From assembly GCA_023436585.1 (NCBI GenBank), contig JAEZIN010000028.1, forward strand, positions 248,001 to 312,000: 64,000 nt of DNA, read 5' to 3'. Both the position numbers and the translations under genes were made by a program. Under the pieces are notes generated by a model. That model was given only the letters and a program-made list of their open reading frames with translations, was not told the origin of the DNA and did no database searches. The first letter of the stretch is position 1. Every line of letters begins with the position of its first letter. Below are positions 52,935 to 60,829 of the stretch, piece after piece. Origin of the DNA: Bacillota bacterium. Lineage in GTDB: Bacteria; Bacillota; Clostridia; Christensenellales; Aristaeellaceae.

Positions 52935-52977
52935 GTACATAAGGTAATGTACATTATATCCCAAATCATGCTATAAT
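52935..52977 (+). promoter_or_regulatory. Extended -10 promoter with palindromic operator for the methyltransferase operon
   Basis: GTACAT (52935-52940), six bases, ATGTAC (52947-52952) forms a palindrome at the -35 position. TGCTATAAT (TATAAT at 52972-52977) is an extended -10. The methyltransferase start is 64 bases downstream. The layout suits control by a small DNA-binding protein. Confidence 0.5.
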
Positions 52978-53040
52978 TCACATGAGTGATATTTATTATT
53001 AGCACAGTAAGTGTAATATGTTTACATTGGAGTGTTATCA

Positions 53041-54072
53041 TTGAGAATTGGCGCAGTAGATTTATTTTGTGGCGTTGGTGGATTAACATGTGGAATTCAA
53101 CGTTCAGGAATAAAGGTAGTTGCCGGCATAGATATAGATTATAGTTGCAAGTATCCATATGAGCGTAATAATGAAACATCGTTCATACACAAAAGCATCA
53201 ATGACATTACAGGTAAATATATTAAAGACTTGCTTAAGGATTGCGAGATTAAAGTACTTATTGGATGTGCTCCATGTCAACCATTTTCTAGTCATCGCAA
53301 GAATAAAAAGGATAGGAAAAGCCATAAAGATTGGTCTCTTTTATATCAGTTTGCTAGACTGATAAAAACAAGTAAACCCGACTATGTATCAATGGAGAAT
53401 GTGCCTGAACTAATACATGAGCAAGTGTTTCTCGATTTTGTTTCGCTTCTTAATTGCTTAAATTATAAAACCACATATTCTGTAGTAAATGTGGTAGATT
53501 ATGGCATTGCACAAACTAGAAAGAGGTTAATCCTATTATCTTCAAAGGTAAGTAAAATTGAACTCATACCTCCTACCCATATCGCTAGACAGATATGTGT
53601 AAGGGACGTAATTGGAGGATTACCTGAAGTAGAAGCGGGTGAAATTTGCCTTACAGATAGACTTCATATATCTTCTAAGCTTAGTGACATAAACCTAAGA
53701 CGTATGAAGGCGTCTAGGCCAAATGGTTCTTGGCGTGACTGGCCTGAAGAATTGATATTAAGTTGCCATAAAAAGGATACTGGCAAATCATATGGTTCTG
53801 TATATGGCAGAATGAGTTGGGACGATTTGGCCCCCACAATCACAACCCAATTTATTAATTATGGTACTGGCAGATATGGGCATCCAAGCCAGGATCGTGC
53901 TTTAACCTTACGAGAAGGTGCTTTATTACAATCGTTTCCAATGGAGTATGAATTCGTATCTATCGATAATCCAATTTTTCTCAAGTCTATAGCTAAGCAG
54001 ATAGGAAATGCCGTTCCTCCAAGATTAGGTGAAATAGTAGGATTTAGTATACTAAATAGTTTAAGTAAATAG
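53041..54072 (+). CDS. C5 cytosine-specific DNA methyltransferase
   Basis: The 343-residue enzyme has all main C5-methylase motifs in order: I DLFCGVGGL (7-15), IV GCAPCQPFS with catalytic Cys79, VI MENVP (118-122), VIII QTRKRLILLSS, a short target-recognition region, IX RALTLREGALLQSFP and X QIGNAVPPRLG. It is compact but within the Dcm family range. A TTG start with GGAG eight bases upstream is chosen; a GTG nine bases earlier is in frame. It is strongly AT-rich compared with flanking phage genes. It is first of three rightward genes and should protect host DNA from the nuclease partners. Confidence 0.92.
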   Translation: MRIGAVDLFCGVGGLTCGIQRSGIKVVAGIDIDYSCKYPYERNNETSFIHKSINDITGKYIKDLLKDCEIKVLIGCAPCQPFSSHRKNKKDRKSHKDWSLLYQFARLIKTSKPDYVSMENVPELIHEQVFLDFVSLLNCLNYKTTYSVVNVVDYGIAQTRKRLILLSSKVSKIELIPPTHIARQICVRDVIGGLPEVEAGEICLTDRLHISSKLSDINLRRMKASRPNGSWRDWPEELILSCHKKDTGKSYGSVYGRMSWDDLAPTITTQFINYGTGRYGHPSQDRALTLREGALLQSFPMEYEFVSIDNPIFLKSIAKQIGNAVPPRLGEIVGFSILNSLSK

Positions 54073-54090
54073 AAAGGGATGGGGATTTAT

Positions 54091-55971
54091 ATGAGTAACA
54101 GAGAGTATAAACTAAACATTGACCCTCGTATTTTAGAGTTACTTGGACCTAGTCTGTATACTAACATCTACTACATTCTAGCTGAGCTCATTGCGAATGC
54201 ATATGATGCTGACGCAAGCAATGTTTACGTAATCGCGAATAAAGACGATATCACCGTAGAGGATGATGGTAAAGGAATGTCATATTCTGGTGGCGATATA
54301 CAGAAATATTTGAATGTCGCTGCAATATCAAGAAGTACAAATGATGAGTCACTAACACAAACCAATCGAAAGAAAATGGGGAGAAAAGGCGTAGGGAAGT
54401 TGGCTGCTTTATCTGTATCAGAGAATGTTCTTGTAAAAACGATCTATGATGATGAGAAATCTGGCTTTGTTTTGTCTAGACACATTAACTCAAATAGTGA
54501 GTTGCAACCATTACCTGATGAGCAAATAACCTTTGAAAAAGTCCAAGGGAATGGTACTGCTATTGTAATGCTTAAACCACAATATCAACTTCACAATACA
54601 CTAAGAGCGATAAAAAGGAATTTGCTGAAAATATTTCCGTTGGTTGATAGTTCGTTTCGCATTCATCTTATTAGGGGTTCTGAAGAAGAAATAATAGAAA
54701 ATTTCGATAAGGAAATGATATCTGAGTTATCAACTCTTATTACAATGGGTAGCGAATTTTCCTACTTGCATGAACATTTTACTACTCCATTTCCGGGGAA
54801 AATAAACGAACTAAAGAAGATTGTACCAATGCCCTCATTGGCAATAACTATGGAAGATAAACAAGGTAATAGTCATTCTTATAATGTTGAGATAGCAGGA
54901 TGGATTGGTACATATAAATCAACCCGTGGCCGAAAGCTGGAATTAACAGATTTCCCAGATAATTTTATTTCGTTGTATGCGAATAAGAAAATGGGTGAGT
55001 TTAATATTCTACCTATTGTTGGTCAGAACAAGTTACCTGAAGTATATGTTGTTGGGCAACTACACGTTGATATATTTGAGTTGACTGAATTACCTGATAT
55101 GGCATTAAGCAATAGACAGGGGTATAAGACCGATGATCCAAGATATCAAGCTGTTTTGGATTTTGTAAGAAAGTCTCTTTTGCCAGATGTACTTAAAATG
55201 AGAGAAGTATTTGTGTCACTTGGAAAGAAGATGAAAGAAGAAAAAAAACTAGAACAACAGAGACAAAATGAAGCGTTTTTCCGTCGTTCGGTTGATCTAT
55301 TTAGGGAAAATACGACCAAAAAGGCAGCCAGCAAGATAACGGAGATATTTGGTATAATGGAAAAAAAGGAAGAAGTAGAAGCGATTTTATCGCAAGAAAT
55401 AAACATAAATAGTCCAGATATGGGAATTAAGAGTGTAATTGATAGTCAAAAAAAGAAAATATTGATTAGCCAGACTTATGGTGATAAGGATTTGGCAGAC
55501 GTTGTTTATTTTATGTTTTTATATAACAATGTCCCGCCAGAAGACATAATATATACTAATTGTGATGATGAAATATCACGAATTCCTGAAGGATGCGGGA
55601 TATATGATTATTTGCGGGACTTTTTTGTAGACAGTTATTCAACTCAAAAGATGTACGTAGTTTTTGTAACTAGTCATAAGACGAAACTTTCATGGGGTGC
55701 ATTGGCAGAAGTTGGTGCAGCTTGGATAACACAGATAGGTAATAAAATATTTAACGTATACGATTTTAGGCCAGAACATCCGCTTGATGATGAACAACAA
55801 TGGCATACAAGCTCAAGAGATAGTAATGGGGACTTATATATGTCTCGATTAGGTGCAGATATATTTTGCCAAAAAATTGAGTGCATCTGTGATGAACTAG
55901 GATATAGGAAACGGTCTAGGCAAGAGAATAAATATCATTTAGAAACATTGGTGCGAGTAGATGTAAGATGA
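54091..55971 (+). CDS. GHKL (MORC/MutL-like) ATPase fused to a TIR-like domain
   Basis: The 626-residue protein has a GHKL ATPase at the N-terminus: motif N with Glu32, Asn36 and Asp39 (ELIANAYDADA), VEDDGKGM (Asp59, Gly60, Gly62), and GRKGVGK (97-103). A transducer-like middle (~190-370) and a charged coiled coil (~380-440) follow. Residues ~454-570 form a TIR-like domain (KKKILISQTYGDKDLADVVYF; then SWGALAEVGAAW with Glu540 in the place of the TIR NADase glutamate). AAAGGGATGGGG fixes the start. It follows the methylase by 18 bp. GHKL ATPases beside C5 methylases are known in predicted restriction systems. The fused TIR-like end would be an added effector. Confidence 0.82.
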   Translation: MSNREYKLNIDPRILELLGPSLYTNIYYILAELIANAYDADASNVYVIANKDDITVEDDGKGMSYSGGDIQKYLNVAAISRSTNDESLTQTNRKKMGRKGVGKLAALSVSENVLVKTIYDDEKSGFVLSRHINSNSELQPLPDEQITFEKVQGNGTAIVMLKPQYQLHNTLRAIKRNLLKIFPLVDSSFRIHLIRGSEEEIIENFDKEMISELSTLITMGSEFSYLHEHFTTPFPGKINELKKIVPMPSLAITMEDKQGNSHSYNVEIAGWIGTYKSTRGRKLELTDFPDNFISLYANKKMGEFNILPIVGQNKLPEVYVVGQLHVDIFELTELPDMALSNRQGYKTDDPRYQAVLDFVRKSLLPDVLKMREVFVSLGKKMKEEKKLEQQRQNEAFFRRSVDLFRENTTKKAASKITEIFGIMEKKEEVEAILSQEININSPDMGIKSVIDSQKKKILISQTYGDKDLADVVYFMFLYNNVPPEDIIYTNCDDEISRIPEGCGIYDYLRDFFVDSYSTQKMYVVFVTSHKTKLSWGALAEVGAAWITQIGNKIFNVYDFRPEHPLDDEQQWHTSSRDSNGDLYMSRLGADIFCQKIECICDELGYRKRSRQENKYHLETLVRVDVR

Positions 55972-56028
55972 AAACTTATTTCTTGATTAATAGTGTGGTT
56001 ATGCTGAGCGAATAGGAGAAAAGCATTT

Positions 56029-56886
56029 ATGGATAGTTTATCTGTTATTGAAAAGGCAAAACAAATAAAGGAGAAAGGTTTTCCGTCCAAGTTATATAAA
56101 TATAGGTACTTTGATGAAAATGACTTTTGGAAGGATTGGGTCAAAGGTGAAGTTTATTTGGGATGCCCATCATCGTTCAATGATCCATTCGATTGCTCCT
56201 TTTCATGCGATAGTATGATGATTCGTGATCATTTTATTAGAGAATCATTACTTGATTACGTCAAAAATCGTCTTAGTCCCAACCAAGCCGAAATAGCTCT
56301 AATAGAGACTTCAGATGATCCTGTACAGGCATTTAGATCGGTTATTGATCAGCATGGCTGTCACCTAAGAAATGAAATTGATCAATATCTGAGTTTTGAT
56401 AGATTTTTGAATGTATTACAAGATAATATCCTCGTAGCATGTTTTAGTGCAGTAAATGATTCTATATTAATGTGGAGTCATTACGCATCCCAGCATAATG
56501 GATTTTGCATTGAATATGATTTTGCAAATGATGACCTATTTAAAAAAATGACATATCCAGTGATCTATAGTGATCTCAAAGTCACATATCAGCCCCAATA
56601 TAAAAAAAGTGAAAAAAATTGGGCTGCATCGGCCGCCTTAAGCAAATCAGTATGTTGGGCATATGAACGAGAATGGAGATTCATCAATGCTGATCCCAAT
56701 AAAAGTAAACAGCCAAATAGATTCTATCTGGAAGTTCCTTCATGCGTTCGTGCCATATATGTTGGTGCTCGTGTAACAGAAAATAACATGAAAACAATGT
56801 GTGATTTAGCATCAAGCTTGTCCTTACCAGTTTACAGAATGAAAATGGATAATGCTTCTTTTCGACTGTACCCAATAAAAGCATAA
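56029..56886 (+). CDS. DUF2971 family protein
   Basis: The 285-residue protein shows the DUF2971 pattern: KLYKYRYFDENDFWKDWVKGEVYLGCPSSFNDPFDCSF near the start, LVACFSAVNDSILMWSHYASQHNGFCIEYDF in the middle and CWAYEREWRFIN toward the end. Biochemical function of the family is unknown; members are frequent near phage and defence genes. AGGAG lies nine bases before the ATG, 57 bp after the GHKL-TIR gene on the same strand, so it is probably part of the operon. Convergent with the HNH gene. Confidence 0.85.
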   Translation: MDSLSVIEKAKQIKEKGFPSKLYKYRYFDENDFWKDWVKGEVYLGCPSSFNDPFDCSFSCDSMMIRDHFIRESLLDYVKNRLSPNQAEIALIETSDDPVQAFRSVIDQHGCHLRNEIDQYLSFDRFLNVLQDNILVACFSAVNDSILMWSHYASQHNGFCIEYDFANDDLFKKMTYPVIYSDLKVTYQPQYKKSEKNWAASAALSKSVCWAYEREWRFINADPNKSKQPNRFYLEVPSCVRAIYVGARVTENNMKTMCDLASSLSLPVYRMKMDNASFRLYPIKA

Positions 56887-56935
56887 ATGCAGAATACCCC
56901 AATATGCATAGTTATCCATGAGACGGATAATGTGT

Positions 56936-57655
56936 CTATACACGTATACTGCTTTTGAGTTCTTCAACCTTTATCCAGGGGCTTCTACGATGAAGCATCT
57001 TGTGACAATTGGCACACACTAGGGCGAAATCAGTTACTTTTGTTCTTCCACCTTCTCCATACTCTGCTATCGGCTTAATATGATGGCATTCTATATAATC
57101 CTTGCCAATGTCTCCATAAAAATGATAGAAATCGAAATTACAGATGCAGCAAACAAGGCCATGCCCACTTTTTATGGCATGCTCTTTTGCTTTTTTTACA
57201 ATCTCCTGATTTCTTTCCCTGGTTCTGTGAAGCTGATATAGAATACGTCCTTCCATGCATGAGAACTCTTCTTCTTCAGCCAAAACCCCAGAAAACTCAT
57301 TTAGCTTACTATATTCTGTTTTTATGCTATCGGCCACTTTGTGAAGATAAGGCAGGTTTCCAGAAAATTCATTCCAGACCTCAACATCCTTTTTACTGCC
57401 CTGATCAAGACCCTGACCTGGATAATTAGGATCTAGTCTTAAGAAATTACACAACTTCATATAGACCCCACTAGGGTTTCTATACTTTGTTGCTTCTGCA
57501 GGATTTTTGTGAATAGGAAGCTTGTTCAAAAGATCACTTAATTGTTCTATTTCGGGAGATTGATGGCTAACAGACGATGGAAACTGAATGCGAAAATATA
57601 GATCCAATGCAAGAATCAGTTCATCTCTTTCCCATGGTGGATTTCTCAAAGTCAT
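56936..57655 (-). CDS. HNH endonuclease (McrA-like) with N-terminal domain
   Basis: The 239-residue protein opens NPPWERDELILALDLYFR, an N-terminal module typical of HNH restriction proteins. The nuclease lies at ~175-230: CCICNFDF (zinc Cys pair), YIECHHIKPI (HNH His-His), TDFALVCANCHKMLHR (Asn/His and second Cys pair). GGGGGGT precedes the ATG. It is convergent with the DUF2971 gene and 34 bp downstream of a membrane-protein gene. Proteins with this layout include modification-dependent nucleases. Here it may cut DNA with or without the C5 methylation of the neighbour. Confidence 0.87.
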   Translation of the reverse strand: MTLRNPPWERDELILALDLYFRIQFPSSVSHQSPEIEQLSDLLNKLPIHKNPAEATKYRNPSGVYMKLCNFLRLDPNYPGQGLDQGSKKDVEVWNEFSGNLPYLHKVADSIKTEYSKLNEFSGVLAEEEEFSCMEGRILYQLHRTRERNQEIVKKAKEHAIKSGHGLVCCICNFDFYHFYGDIGKDYIECHHIKPIAEYGEGGRTKVTDFALVCANCHKMLHRRSPWIKVEELKSSIRV

Positions 57656-57689
57656 ACACCCGACCCCCTATCATTAGCTATCCTTGAAT

Positions 57690-58103
57690 TCATACCCATG
57701 AACTTACAACGATACCAAGAACAAAGAATATTAAGTTGGTTATTATTCCCATCCAAAAGTTCCTTCTTCCATCGTTCTTAAGTTCCTTCTTAAGAATTAG
57801 CTTAACGACTTCTGCATGATCTAATGATATTCCCAATAGTTTAGCGGATTCGTTTGCTTCTTCTTTGATTTGCCTGTATATATCGATTTGCATATTTAGT
57901 TCACTTTGCAACTCGGAAAGTTTAGTAGATGAAAGAGCGAGGGTATCACTAATTTTTACAATGCGCTCAGTAATGTCATCCTTTTTCAATTTCCTCATGT
58001 GAAAATAGCCACGTATCATAAAACCCAAGAATATTGCAAGTAACAAAAACAAAAGAACTGTGGAGACTACTCGAATCAATGACGCATATTGAAATGTATC
58101 CAT
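57690..58103 (-). CDS. Small membrane protein with central coiled coil
   Basis: The 137-residue protein has an N-terminal membrane helix (~8-32), a charged helical middle (RIVKISDTLALSSTKLSELQSELNMQIDIYRQIKEEANESAKLL) and a second membrane helix at the C-terminus (IITNLIFFVLGIVVSSW). No family recognised. GGAGG precedes the ATG. It is cotranscribed with the HNH gene. Two-helix membrane proteins beside nuclease/TIR genes sometimes act as effectors or sensors; that is only by analogy. Confidence 0.75.
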   Translation of the reverse strand: MDTFQYASLIRVVSTVLLFLLLAIFLGFMIRGYFHMRKLKKDDITERIVKISDTLALSSTKLSELQSELNMQIDIYRQIKEEANESAKLLGISLDHAEVVKLILKKELKNDGRRNFWMGIITNLIFFVLGIVVSSWV

Positions 58104-58174
58104 GGGAAACCTCCAGCTAATCTACACAATATTCAATTAGATATATGATACTCCGAATGTAATATATTAACAAG

Positions 58175-58209
58175 AGGTCACTGGAGACGATTATCCCCAG
58201 TGACCTTTT
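58175..58209. terminator. Strong bidirectional terminator
   Basis: AGGTCACTGG (58175-58184) pairs with CCAGTGACCT (58197-58206) followed by TTTAT; on the other strand CTTG follows. It lies between the membrane-protein gene and the small ORF at 58242. Confidence 0.7.
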
Positions 58210-58241
58210 ATGAAGTTTGACATTTTAGCGACTCTGGAGTA

Positions 58242-58487
58242 CTATCTGGGTTGGCAGGGTGTTTTTCTATGAGCTCTGTCGCTGTGGCTCTGCCTTTCAG
58301 CAGACCGAGGGAAAGTCGATGGTAATGACATCGGCTTTCTTTCTTTTGTTGTTCTTTTGTTTTCTGGGGCTTTCTTGTAGAAAGCTATCCTGATAATGCT
58401 TCCAAAATCTACACTTCTGATGCGATCTCTTTGCGTATATGCAATAAACAGCAATACCGCAAAGCATACCACAAAAACTATATCCAT
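58242..58487 (-). CDS. Small putative membrane peptide (81 aa)
   Basis: MDIVFVVCFAVLLFIAYTQRDRI is a single membrane helix followed by a basic tail. AAAGGAAG is seven bases before the ATG. No family recognised. A second frame (58297-58518) overlaps and also looks weakly protein-like, so a frameshift is possible. A leader with its own promoter and terminator lies upstream (58528-58793). A small toxin is one possibility. Confidence 0.4.
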   Translation of the reverse strand: MDIVFVVCFAVLLFIAYTQRDRIRSVDFGSIIRIAFYKKAPENKRTTKERKPMSLPSTFPRSAERQSHSDRAHRKTPCQPR

Positions 58488-58527
58488 ATATATACTTCCT
58501 TTCTTCCCAACCTTCCAAAATCTATAT

Positions 58528-58758
58528 AAAAAAACCGCCATGAGCTTGTCTACTCTTGACGGAGATTGATCATTTATGTCAAAGACAATCAATATCTCCG
58601 CAAGCTTAACACAAGCCTACCACACCTGCTGAGATACATTGCCTCTTTTTCTATCATAATCTTATTTTACCTACATGACACTCATACACCCTTTCGTTTA
58701 GTTTTAAACTTTGCGACATAACATATCCGGTGTGGTAATTAGATATGTTTGCCGATTG
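58528..58758 (-). ncRNA. Candidate structured leader or small RNA
   Basis: Transcription from the promoter at 58764-58793 would give ~230 bases without a gene, ending in a stem CCGTCA-A-GAG/CTC-A-TGGCGG (58535-58562, one A:A mismatch, one G:U) and seven U (58528-58534). Just before it, GGAGATATTGAT can pair with ATCAATCTCC (to 58562), sharing the CC of the terminator stem. This mutually exclusive pairing resembles an attenuator. Confidence 0.4.
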
Positions 58759-58763
58759 TTTAT

Positions 58764-58793
58764 AATATATCACACCTATCCAACAAATGTCAA
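58764..58793 (-). promoter_or_regulatory. Promoter of the candidate leader RNA
   Basis: On the minus strand consensus TTGACA (58788-58793), 18 bases, TATATT (58764-58769). It lies in an otherwise gene-free 360-base interval next to the holin stop. Confidence 0.6.
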
Positions 58794-58847
58794 TAGAACC
58801 ATAAAAAATCTCTATTCCCGATTACCAGGAACAGAGATTATAATGCA

Positions 58848-59288
58848 TTACGCCATCATCCCACCATCCGGCGGTTCGTCGCTTTTCTTCTTCAGGGCTT
58901 CCAAAAGCTTCTCCAGGAAGGAAGGCAGGGCAACTCCCATCAGCTTCACATTTTCCACAATGCTCAGGCTTTCGTTGGAGATATAAAAGCATACCGTGGC
59001 CGTCTGGGCAATGGCCGTCTGGTTGCCCACCACCTTATCCACCACCGTGGCCACCAGCACGATTAAGAAAATCATTCCCTTGCGCAGCAGCCCATCAAAC
59101 CCGGCCTTGCTGCTCAGCTTTCCGTCTTCCGTTTTCGGGCTGTAGCCCCTCCAGGCTACCAGGAAGCCAGTTGCATAGTCCGCAGTCATGACGATCACCA
59201 GGCACGTCAGCAGCATGTTCCACTCCCCAAAGAATCCTGCAATGCCCCCGCCGATGGTCGCCAGCACCTTCAGCACCTTCTCCCACAT
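58848..59288 (-). CDS. Phage holin (toxin secretion/phage lysis holin family)
   Basis: The 146-residue protein opens MWEKVLKVLATIGGGIAGFFGEWNMLLTCLVIVMTADYATGFLVAW, then SSKAGFDGLLRKGMIFLIVLVATVVDKVVG, the hallmark pattern of the phage_holin_4 (Cph1/TcdE-like) family, with three hydrophobic segments and a polar tail. The start at 59288 is set by GAGGT; the longer frame runs into the endolysin. It permits the endolysin to reach the wall. It follows the endolysin gene, the reverse of many phages. Confidence 0.9.
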   Translation of the reverse strand: MWEKVLKVLATIGGGIAGFFGEWNMLLTCLVIVMTADYATGFLVAWRGYSPKTEDGKLSSKAGFDGLLRKGMIFLIVLVATVVDKVVGNQTAIAQTATVCFYISNESLSIVENVKLMGVALPSFLEKLLEALKKKSDEPPDGGMMA

Positions 59289-59380
59289 ACTTGTGTACCT
59301 CGCTCTTTCGTAGTTCCCGCTTGCGTGCTCCTGGGCTTGTCCCTGCCATCCATCACCCCTTTCCGCCATGGCGAGCCAAA

Positions 59381-60235
59381 TCACCCGGCGCTGATGCCGG
59401 TGGCCATAAAGTCCGCAATGGCATCCTTCGCCGCGGCTATGGCCGCCTGGGCCGCCGTCACCGTCTGTTGCACCTTGTCAAGCTTCGCCTGGTTGACGGT
59501 GACCGTCACCGATCCGGCAGGCCCATCCGGAATGGATTCCACATTCTGCAGGTACTTGGCCATGCAATACCCCTGCATGCCGTTGTATTCCGCAAACACC
59601 CATCCTTCCGGCGCGGGCATGTCCAGTACCTTCACCTGGGCACCGTCCGGTATCCACTCCCTTCCGGTGTCGTTGTCTTTGTTGGCCGTCTTGCGCAAAG
59701 ACAGCCTGCCGCCCGTTACCTTGCCAACCCATAACACATCCATGATCCTTTCACCCCCTTCCTGGCTTTCGTAGTTCACCTTTTTCAGCCTGCCACCCCA
59801 CTTCCACGCACCCAAGGCTGTGTCAATCTTGATACCGCTGCCGCCTGTCCAGCTTGTGCAATGCATGATCTGCAAGGGAGCCACGCTGATTACCACGCCA
59901 ACATGGTAGTAATCACCCTGGTCGGTATGTGATTTATAGCCGTCCGGCAGAGAATACTTTGCATCACCCGGCTTCCATCTCTTATACACGACCCATCCAA
60001 GCCGCAGCTGATCAGCGCTGACGATGGCCACCAGCTCCCGCATCTCATTCCTGGCGGCAAAGTTGCTGCCATGGGTGCCCGGCCAGCTCCCCCCGGCGCG
60101 CCGGATCGCACCTATGATCAGGCCGATACAGTCGCAAAAGCCGTCATCCCCATCATGGCCTTTCTTGTACCGCGGATCGGCCGCCTGGATGGCCATGCAC
60201 ATGGTAAGAAAAGCTTGCGTTGATATAGGTGGCAT
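59381..60235 (-). CDS. Phage endolysin, NlpC/P60-like peptidase with SH3 domain
   Basis: The 284-residue protein has an N-terminal cysteine peptidase domain: DGFCDCIGLIIGAIRRAGG with catalytic Cys36, then GDYYHVGVVIS (catalytic His) and HCTSW. A bacterial SH3-like domain (~170-235: GGRLSLRKTANKD, YNGMQGYCMAKYLQNV) and an Ala-rich helical C-terminus follow. GGAGGTGATC is an excellent ribosome site. Placement beside the holin confirms a lysis role. It cleaves peptide bonds of peptidoglycan stems. Confidence 0.85.
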   Translation of the reverse strand: MPPISTQAFLTMCMAIQAADPRYKKGHDGDDGFCDCIGLIIGAIRRAGGSWPGTHGSNFAARNEMRELVAIVSADQLRLGWVVYKRWKPGDAKYSLPDGYKSHTDQGDYYHVGVVISVAPLQIMHCTSWTGGSGIKIDTALGAWKWGGRLKKVNYESQEGGERIMDVLWVGKVTGGRLSLRKTANKDNDTGREWIPDGAQVKVLDMPAPEGWVFAEYNGMQGYCMAKYLQNVESIPDGPAGSVTVTVNQAKLDKVQQTVTAAQAAIAAAKDAIADFMATGISAG

Positions 60236-60277
60236 GTGATCACCTCCAATAATGATTCAGGATATCAATGGTCACGG

Positions 60278-60562
60278 TTACGGGTTTGGATGCGTAAGGG
60301 AAAGCTGCCTTTGCAGCTCAGCAATTGTGGCCTCGGCCTCCTGCAGGCGCTGCTGAAGCCCATCCAATGGATCGTATACTGTTGGGGTTGCGGCGCTGCC
60401 ATCCTCATTTTCCAGCCGAATACTATCCGGAGAAGCAGCGACGATACTCATTAAACCATCCAGGGAGCGCACATCAAACGTTCCATCAGGATGGATTTTT
60501 GACACCTGGGCAGGTAACCGTAGCTCAATCCCATCGGGTGTCTTGGCAATAAGATACAGCAA
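60278..60562 (-). CDS. Small phage protein with C-terminal coiled coil
   Basis: The 94-residue protein (starting at TTG behind GGAGGG) reads LYLIAKTPDGIELRLPAQVSKIHPDGTFDVRS, a beta-rich start, and ends in a coiled coil (LQQRLQEAEATIAELQRQL). It resembles short proteins between tail-fibre and lysis genes in Gram-positive phages. It follows directly after the tail-chaperone frame, where a tape-measure gene would be expected. Confidence 0.65.
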   Translation of the reverse strand: MLYLIAKTPDGIELRLPAQVSKIHPDGTFDVRSLDGLMSIVAASPDSIRLENEDGSAATPTVYDPLDGLQQRLQEAEATIAELQRQLSLTHPNP

Positions 60563-60580
60563 TTTTATCCCTCCATCGCA

Positions 60581-60829
60581 TCACACCTGGTATGCTCCCT
60601 TTGGCAGCTGATCATAAAATCGCACCTCAAGTGGCGCTTTCTTTTGCTGCCCTTTTTTCCCTTTGGTGGATCGGCGTTGATACTTCAGGTGTTCTTTGAG
60701 CTGCCCATGGAAAAAGGCGGGGGATGATTGCCAAAACTCGGACAGGCTCCACCCTAATAGCTTTCTGGCTGCGTAGATGGAAAACTGCCAATCATACGAG
60801 CCGTCATCCGCTTCAGCGCCGTTTACCCG
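60581..60829 (-). CDS. Tail assembly chaperone, -1 frame extension (gpGT C-terminal part)
   Basis: The -1 frame is open from the slippery site for 82 residues to a TGA at 60581-60583 and has no start codon of its own at its beginning. It reads DDGSYDWQFSIYAARKLLGWSLSEFWQSSPAFF, the T-domain pattern of siphophage chaperone fusions. Frameshifting would give a 202-residue fusion (120 residues of the G part plus 82). Confidence 0.8.
   Translation of the reverse strand, partial: RVNGAEADDGSYDWQFSIYAARKLLGWSLSEFWQSSPAFFHGQLKEHLKYQRRSTKGKKGQQKKAPLEVRFYDQLPKGAYQV

Noticed and set aside
52925..53179. 84-codon minus-strand frame over the methylase start
   Set aside because: It runs through the methylase promoter and the start of a certain gene; AT-rich chance frame.
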